Origin: Lytechinus variegatus
Lineage: Eukaryota; Echinodermata; Echinoidea; Temnopleuroida; Toxopneustidae
Length of the DNA: 64,000 nucleotides
Direction: 5' to 3'
Assembly (NCBI RefSeq): GCF_018143015.1
Contig: NC_054741.1
Coordinates: 62,307,197-62,371,196 of the forward strand
The notes below the pieces were generated by a model. That model did not search any database, was not told the origin of the DNA, and saw only the letters and a program-made list of their open reading frames with translations. The translations under genes and the position numbers were made by a program. Numbering within the stretch: the first letter of the stretch is position 1; each line of letters begins with the position of its first letter. Below are positions 57,851 through 64,000 of the stretch, in pieces.

Positions 57851-58167
57851 ATTATTACAATAACAATAACAATAATAATTGGCATTTATATAGCTCTTTA
57901 TCAATCTACGACTGTTCAAAGCGCTTCACAATTATTATTACCCGATCACTGGATTCCTAGCATTTTAAGCAGCCTGCTGGACGCCCACTTGCTAAATTAA
58001 CCAACCACAATGATGGTTGTTTCCTACCAGTACCCAATTAGCACCTGGGTGAGAGTAGCAAAGTGTGGATTGATGCCTTGCCAAAGGGTGCTAGGCCATG
58101 GTGGGATTCGAACACACGACCCTCTGATTCCAAGTCGAGAGTCAGAACCACTGTACCACAGTGCTTA
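57851..58167 (-). mobile_element. tRNA-derived SINE, antisense
   Basis: On the minus strand it starts AAGCACTGTGGTACAGTGGT (A box), then TGTGTTCGAATCCCACCAT (B box), runs through CCTAGCACCCTTTGGCAAGG and ends AGAGCTATATAAATGCC followed by ATT repeats. The head is tRNA-like. It lies at the exon-2 end of ZMAT5 intron 1, 25 bp from the exon. Confidence 0.85.
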
Positions 58168-58439
58168 CAAAATATTCTATTACACACTAATACTGCACTG
58201 ACAGATCTTCTTTTAATTTTCTTTTTAAATGTCAAAAAGTATCAGGCATGACATTAGTGTCAACGTGGAATTTAAGTTGTATTTACTACAATTCTTGTGT
58301 ATGACCTCATAAATACATAATTTGCCGTACTGGCATCAATACTACATGTACAATTGAGGTAGGCCTATTATTGGCCTGGATCTAAATGCTATGAAAAAGA
58401 AAAATAATACACGAGACTACATTTGTATGCCTTTATTCC

Positions 58440-59290
58440 TACATGCATTTGGTCATATCTTGGGTTCCCATCCATGGACCGATTGTCACCAAGTTTGGAT
58501 AGTGGAGGTATTTCTTTTCATCATGCTTTATTGAAATATGGTATCATAATATACTGAATGAAAAAATCACTTTGGTACACTATTGGGTGAGTATCGTGAC
58601 TTTGTACACACACACACACACACACAAGAAGAGTTTCGAGTGAGAGGTTACCAATTTCACAACAACTCTTGGATAATTTTATTTTTAATGTTAAATGTTA
58701 CGCTTTCTGAGTACCAACATCACCAATTCACCATGCACCATCACGTATGTGTCATAAGAGTCTTGCATGTAAAGTTGGTCTGAAAATGACCTTTGACCTT
58801 ATCATGTGACATCCGACTGCAGCATTGATATGCAGGTCCCCCAAGTCCATCTACCATCCACGTTTGGTCGAAAAGTGACTTACGGTTGTGGAGTTAGGTG
58901 ACATAAGAGTCTAGCATATAAACTTTGAATTTGACCTAAAAATGACCTTTGACCTTACCATGTGACCTCCTACTGCAGCATAATATGCAGGTCCCCATGT
59001 CCACTCCATTTACCATCCAAGTTCGGTTTAAATAATTAAAAGTGACTTATGGTTGCGGAGTTATGTCATATTGAGAGTCTTGCATGTAACGTTGACCTGA
59101 AAATGACCTTTGTCGACCTTACCATGTGACCTCCTACTGCAGCATAACATGCAGGTCCCCCATGTCCACTCCATTTACCATCCATGTTCGGTTTAAATAA
59201 TTAAAAGTGACTTATGGTTGCGGAGTTATTATAGGTCATAAGGTTTGTGACGGACGGACGACATTCTTAAAGTTTTGGATCCCGCTGATG
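58440..59290 (+). repeat. ~165-bp satellite with TGACCTTTGACCTT
   Basis: About three full units with CTGCAGCATAATATGCAGGT, CACTCCATTTACCATCCA, AAAGTGACTTATGGTTGCGG and TGACCTTTGACCTTACCATG. A (CA)n run lies at 58608-58627. It ends near GACGGACGGACGACATTC. It lies in ZMAT5 intron 1. Confidence 0.8.
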
Positions 59291-59378
59291 AAATGGGAGA
59301 CACTCTCAGAATATTGGCCATGCTTGTTTTTTTAGAGCGAGTATTTGTTGGCTGAGGAGTATGGAGTGAGGGTTCGGG

Positions 59379-59888
59379 AAGGTGTTGTCAGGTCCGAGCT
59401 GAAGAAAATCCCCAAATGGCACTCGAAAAATCCCCAAATTTTTTAAATCACAATAATTCATGAAAAAGTGAGGATATTTATCATGGTTATTGCCCCAAAT
59501 TAGTTGATATGTGTTCATTTGTTCATACAATACAAAGGGCAAAGCAGATTTTTTCTTTTTTTTTTTAGGTTTCAATTCAAAGTAGATTGGCAACCCCACC
59601 ATTTACCGTGTATTTTCAACCAATGAAGTTCAATATAATGAATTCATCGGTTGAATTGCGGATGATCTACATATTTTAGCATAAGAGAGTGGTATAGCAT
59701 CATATTACTGAAAAATAACTAATCTTGGTGCTTTTCATTAAAACCTTCAAAAATCCCCTAAGCTAAACTGCATGAAAAATCCCCAAATTTCTTTTGATCC
59801 CCAAATAAATTTTTTCATTCCCAAAGGCTTCTCAAAATCCCCAAATTTTGAAAATTTGGGGATGGAGATCCCCAAATGGCAACACCTT
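59379..59888. mobile_element. ~510-bp MITE, AAGGTGTTGYCA ends
   Basis: Left AAGGTGTTGTCA and right TGGCAACACCTT are inverted copies with one mismatch. The interior repeats ATCCCCAAATTT several times in both directions. No coding capacity. It ends eight bases before the hAT-like element's target duplication. Confidence 0.75.
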
Positions 59889-59895
59889 AGGTGTG

Positions 59896-61966
59896 GTGGA
59901 GGGTAAGCTTTTTCGATATACCGGTATTAGTAATACCGTTCGGTATGAAAGTCATACCGGTATGGATACCGCCGTTGAAATTTCAATACCGAAATACCGT
60001 CATACCAAAAGTTGAAAATATCATACCGGTATTTTCTTCTGTATTGTCGTTTATGGGTACTTTTACAGTAAAATTAAGCCAAAACAATAAGTTCTTTGGC
60101 TCTCTCAACGTATTTAATGAAATCAGAATCCAATAATCTAACCTCGAAATGAATACATCGCCCCTTAACTACTGTCTGAGCTCCGTTAGCCGCTGCATAA
60201 GGCCTCGGCCCCACCGCTACTGATACTGGGGTGCATGTCGGCTCAGCTCCATGCACTCGTGTACACAGCTACAGTAAACAACGAAGTCGACAGAGACGGA
60301 GAGCATTTCATGAAGAGTTTTTTTCAGTGGTTTCAACAACAGATTTGCTTTCCGCCAATCACATGCGAGGGTTTCATAGCTTGTATCATCCCTCTACACA
60401 AACAAAATCACTGAAAAAACTCTTTTTGAAACACTCCCTAGCCTGCCTTTTGACCACGTGGTGTATTGCGGGCTTCAACAAAGTATCAACCTTGGCTTGG
60501 GGCGTTGACAGACAAACCACAGTGATTAACACTTGTTTTTTCTTTATGCAAGTTTTTTTTTCTCGGACTGCTCTTAACTTGTATCAATGGGAATATCCAC
60601 TGAGTTTTTTTTTTTTTTTTTTTTTTTGGGGGGGGGTGCTGTGCATTGACAGACAAACCACAGGGATTAACACGTTTTTTTTTCTTTATGCAATGTTTTT
60701 TTTTCTGGACTGCTCTTGACTTGTTTCAATTATGACAAGTTTACTTTTATACTATAAGCCTGCTACAAAAACCGTCTGACCCCCCCCCCAAAAAAAAAAT
60801 AAATACATAAAGAAAAAAATAATACATTAATGAATAAATAAATTAAATATGAAAATTAAAAAATGACAGAAAATGTTGATAAAATTAACAGGAAAAAAAT
60901 GTTACGCCATCCCTCTTTGTTTATTTTGATCTGTGAAGTGATTGTAAATGGAAGAAAGTGGCTGAGAATATTTGTGTGATTTGTGATGGGTGTTGTATCC
61001 GTTTTGTGCATGTGCGGTCATGAATAAAATAAAATTAATTATTGGATTGATTGTATGATGGTCTCGTGGCGTGATAAGATGTTGATCAACTAAAATTTGG
61101 CATGTGTGAAAGATGAAATTGACAAAAAAAGAGGGGAAGATCGAGATTCGGAGAAGAGGATGTTGATTGTTCGTGGTAAGAGAGGGGTGGTGACGGGGAG
61201 AGAATGGGCCGATGGGAAAGAGAGAGTGAAGAATTAAGGGGCTTGGGAGATAAAGAAAAACAAAAGCAAGAAAAAATGAGTGAGAAAGAGGCAGCCAGGG
61301 ATAAGAAGTTTGGGGGGGGGGGTTACTTTTAGACAACGTGGAGATTCACAAGAGGGGGGTCAACACAATGGACATTTATAAGAAAAGTTATGTACGAGAC
61401 GTCAAAATTTGAGGTCAACAAACTTTGAACCTTCGACGAACACGTGTTGATGTGAGTGGTAAACAAAAGGGGCGAATCTGAATGTGAATGAGTGGGGTCA
61501 GTTCGGTGAAGGGAAAATCACGCAAATATCCTTGACAGTTTTAGCAGGGAATTTAGGTGCTTGGAAGTTAGGGCATGTACACATGTTTAGCAAAGTAAGT
61601 AGCAGTGAGTTTGTGCCGTGTAGCATTTGGCAACTTGACTTATTGATTTCGTACCATGTGCTTGCTGAGATAATTTTGCACACATGCACAGGTAATTCAC
61701 AGCTCTCGTTGGGAGAGAGCATGATCGTATAACTTTTGGTAAAGAAAGAGAAAGTTTTTGTCAATGAGAACGGACCATGCTGAGCATTCCTCAGCTGACC
61801 ACAAGCATCCCCTCTTTATCCGAGGCCATATCAGGGCTAAACAAACATTGGACACTGTTTGTACAATAAATTGGGAATTTACTCGGTATTAGTCGGTATA
61901 CCGGTATTGAAGCTATTAGTAATACCGGTATTGAAAATATCAATACCGAAAAAGCTTAGTGGAGGG
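59896..61966. mobile_element. hAT-like element, 2.05 kb, 8-bp target duplication
   Basis: The element 59904-61958 begins TAAGCTTTTTCGATATACCG and ends CAATACCGAAAAAGCTTA, an inverted repeat. The eight bases GTGGAGGG flank it on both sides (59896-59903 and 61959-61966). An 8-bp target duplication is the mark of the hAT superfamily. Both ends carry repeated ATACCGGTAT motifs, probably transposase-binding sites. No transposase is visible inside, so it is non-autonomous. An 84-bp internal direct repeat lies at 60503 and 60646. It sits in ZMAT5 intron 1. Confidence 0.85.
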
Positions 61967-62143
61967 AGTGAAGTGCCTACAGCTGGTACAGTACACGGAC
62001 CATGATCATCGCCTGAGCTGAGCTAAGTGCAGTCTCACCGGATCCGAGTCAGATAATCAGCGGGGCAGCGCATCGTGCCCTGCCGGCCGGGTGATCATGA
62101 GCTGAGGCGAAGTCCGGTCACTCATGCCATGGCACGTACGTAC

Positions 62144-62270
62144 CTCTAAATTGTGAGTAATGAAGCTTCCGCAGTCTGTCATGAACGACTCCATTAAGAT
62201 GTTTCTTTCTGTTCTCTGAATTATCAGCGAAACTTTTGTCACAGTAGTCACAATAGTACCTTTTCCCCAT
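62144..62270 (-). CDS. ZMAT5: ZMAT5 exon 1 (start, C2H2 finger)
   Basis: On the minus strand the exon starts at ATG (62270-62268) and reads [42 protein letters not shown], then G and the donor GTACGT. CDYC and the histidines of KKHLNGVVH form the U1-C/matrin-type zinc finger. Human ZMAT5 starts MGKRYFCDYCDRSFQDN with RKKHLNGLQH. With exons 2-4 the protein is 177 residues against about 170 in human. ZMAT5 is the 20-kDa protein of the U11/U12 snRNP, which recognises minor (U12-type) introns in the nucleus. Intron 1 is 4.3 kb and full of repeats. Confidence 0.95.
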
Positions 62271-62400
62271 TTTTTTTTGTTTCAGAAATGCGGCGGAGCG
62301 CGGAGAAAGCTTAATAGTAGGCCTAATGGCCCAAAACCACTATTTCGGCACAATTGGTCAAAAATCATGTCTCCAGCGTTCTTGCTCATCTTTCGGAGAA
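62271..62400 (-). promoter_or_regulatory. Likely 5' region of ZMAT5
   Basis: The stretch just upstream of the ATG is GC- and CpG-rich (CCGCGCTCCGCCGC on the minus strand at about 62288-62301), in contrast to the AT-rich surroundings. That suits a housekeeping promoter or 5' untranslated region. No TATA box was seen. The transcription start is not determined. Confidence 0.4.
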
Positions 62401-62714
62401 ACAAAGCTTTTTCTGAATGATTTTGTGTTTTAATGTGATGCCAAGGGACATGTAAACAAAAGTTAATTTGATTTCAAAGGCAAAATTTAAGCAATAAAGC
62501 GTTGGGGGAGGGTTGAATTTGGGCTACAGGCTAAAAAGTGCATGTCGCCAGTAATAATTTTTCATGTTTTTTCAACTTTATTTGAATATATAAGCACAGA
62601 GAAGAAACTTAATCACAGCTTTATAAAGGCAGCTAAATGCCCCATGAAATATACCAAAATCTTTTGAATTAACCGTTGTTTTAAAAAAATACACCGCTTG
62701 AAAATGTGTCTCCG

Positions 62715-63840
62715 GATCTAGTGAAACCTACGTTACCATTTTTATACTCCATATTCGGCTATGATATTACAGTGAGAACTATACCACTACATTGTTTTTC
62801 TAACCACGAGGGGTATATATATATGTTTAGCAATGCTTTATCATTCCGATTCAAACGTAGTGCGACTTGTAACATGAAGAAGAGATATTAGAAAAAAGTA
62901 GTTTTAAGAGGTGTAACATACGTTACCATTTTTATAAATTGTATGAAGGTACAGAGCTCTGAATCATTGCTCATGAGTTGAGACTAAAGGAGTATAATCT
63001 CCCTTCCCATGGGGGTCTTAGGATTCATTATTATATTGCCAACTTAACAAATTTAATCCACAGATGTAACATACGTGATGTAACATACGTTACCACACAA
63101 TCGGAAATATCTGTATTAATCATTAATTCAATAAAAATAAACATAGTTGAGGCATGCGCCGTCTGCGAGTGGTCATTAGAAAGCTTAGCCACAGCTTCCC
63201 AGGAGTATCGACTGTACAAAATACAATTGAACCTGCAAACAAGACGGGTTGAAAATTTTGGGTGAGTATTTCAAGTTGAAAATATACATTGTTTTTGTTA
63301 TATAATCATGTTTTTTATGTGATTGTTGTGGATTTATTTGGTATATAGCTCCCAATGTAAAACATAATCATTACGTTGATCTGCAGGTATATTATTTCCA
63401 AATAAATCACTCAATTATCAGGTAACGTAAGTTTCAAATTTTGGTAACGTAAGTTTCAAAATATAGCCACATTAAAAATAGATAAACCACAGAAAAATAT
63501 GTCACTTTGAACCAATTTTATTGTTGCAGCTAAGATGTAGAAGAGTTTCTGTGTCAAACCATGTTAAATTGTGTGTTTTTTATTAATTGTTAGGGGGGTT
63601 CAGTGTAACGTATATGAACATAACTGTCTGTTCAATAATTTGATTTGTAAGTTTTGTTGTTGAACCTGGCTTAAATATTATCATACTTCGAGTATAAAGA
63701 AAAATGTAAATTATAAAAAGAAAAAATATTGAATAAGCGATAAATAAGATTATCAAGTTTTTCTTTAAACATTAATGGATCAGGCATCTGTAATGATGTG
63801 GTAACGTAAGTTTCATGCTTAGGTAACGTAAGTTTCAACA
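62715..63840. repeat. Array of TAACGTAAGTTTCA motifs in both orientations
   Basis: Motif copies read GTGAAACCTACGTTACC (62721), GTAACATACGTTACC (62913) and AACATACGTGATGTAACATA plus CGTTACC (63067-63093) on the left. On the right, in the opposite sense, come GGTAACGTAAGTTTCA at 63421, 63443, 63800 and 63822, with a variant GTGTAACGTATATGAAC at 63604. Two pairs on the right are each spaced 22 bp. The left and right sets point toward each other around about 63250. An open frame at 62978-63265 lies between them. The structure fits subterminal repeats of a large DNA transposon that may continue beyond the window. Confidence 0.65.
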
Positions 63841-64000
63841 ATCTTGTGTCATTTAAAAGGCTTTTTCAGAGATTATGCATGGATAAGAACAGATTTTATT
63901 GTTCTAGTATAATTGTTAGTGGGCTTCTCTAGTGGAAGAGTTGTATTAAATAGTATATATCTCCTATGATCAAATACTAATTGGGGAATTCCTTACATGA

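Noticed and set aside
60231-60719. 162-codon frame inside the hAT-like element, tested as a transposase
   Set aside because: No BED finger or hAT dimerisation motifs; much of it is encoded by T runs.
60902-61336. 144-codon minus-strand frame inside the hAT-like element
   Set aside because: Composition is low complexity (purine-rich DNA read in antisense) and no family is recognisable.
62978-63265. Possible exon ending VENFG before GTGAGT
   Set aside because: It has a fair donor but no convincing acceptor, and lies between the motif sets; no protein family recognised.

Overview
The window looks like intergenic and intronic DNA from a marine deuterostome invertebrate, most likely an echinoderm or a close relative. 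Genes are split by GT-AG introns. The spacer is crowded with miniature inverted-repeat elements, tRNA-derived SINEs, APE-type LINEs, and satellites carrying TGACCTTTGACCTT blocks of the kind common in these genomes. The species cannot be named from the sequence alone. No CRISPR arrays, operons or other prokaryotic features were seen.

Layout. 0-8.7 kb: repeats only, namely several TIR elements, a foldback element with a nested LINE tail, a dimeric ~104-bp minisatellite and a 15-bp low-complexity array. 8.7-12.8 kb (+): tandemly amplified, phase-symmetric exons coding arginine/serine (RS) domain, part of an SR-type splicing protein whose other exons were not found. 15.2-20.0 kb (+): a large uncharacterised gene (over 1,200 residues) with a Zn2Cys6-like cysteine cluster, NHL-like propeller repeats and an acidic C terminus, followed by a decayed duplicate of its own tail. 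20.4-24.1 kb: a 22-residue tandem repeat leading into a BEL/Pao gag fossil, then a LINE. 24.1-31 kb: nested repeats, a second LINE copy, a long TIR element with a tRNA-like insert, and a second 15-bp array. 32.5-34.9 kb: a SWIM plus PHD protein of Mutator-transposase type, then a decayed DUF7869-like gene. 36-37.8 kb (+): the last two exons of a HECT ubiquitin ligase. 38.4-44.3 kb: a 390-bp satellite and a Ty3/Gypsy fossil bracketed by inverted repeats. 45-55 kb: remnants of transposase genes (MULE-type exon, SANT/Myb-like exon, PIF/Harbinger, pogo/Tigger) and two more LINE fossils. 56.1-62.3 kb (-): a complete four-exon gene for ZMAT5, the U11/U12 snRNP 20-kDa protein, with a 2-kb hAT-like element in its first intron. 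62.7-63.8 kb: an array of a short TAACGTAAGTTTCA motif in both orientations.

How it fits together. ZMAT5 is the only host gene that is complete and confidently named here. The HECT exons and RS exons are confident parts of host genes that extend beyond what can be recognised. The large NHL/cysteine-cluster gene and the RS exon array are the best candidates for new biology. The rest is a record of successive transposon insertions, some dated relative to each other by nesting and by empty sites.
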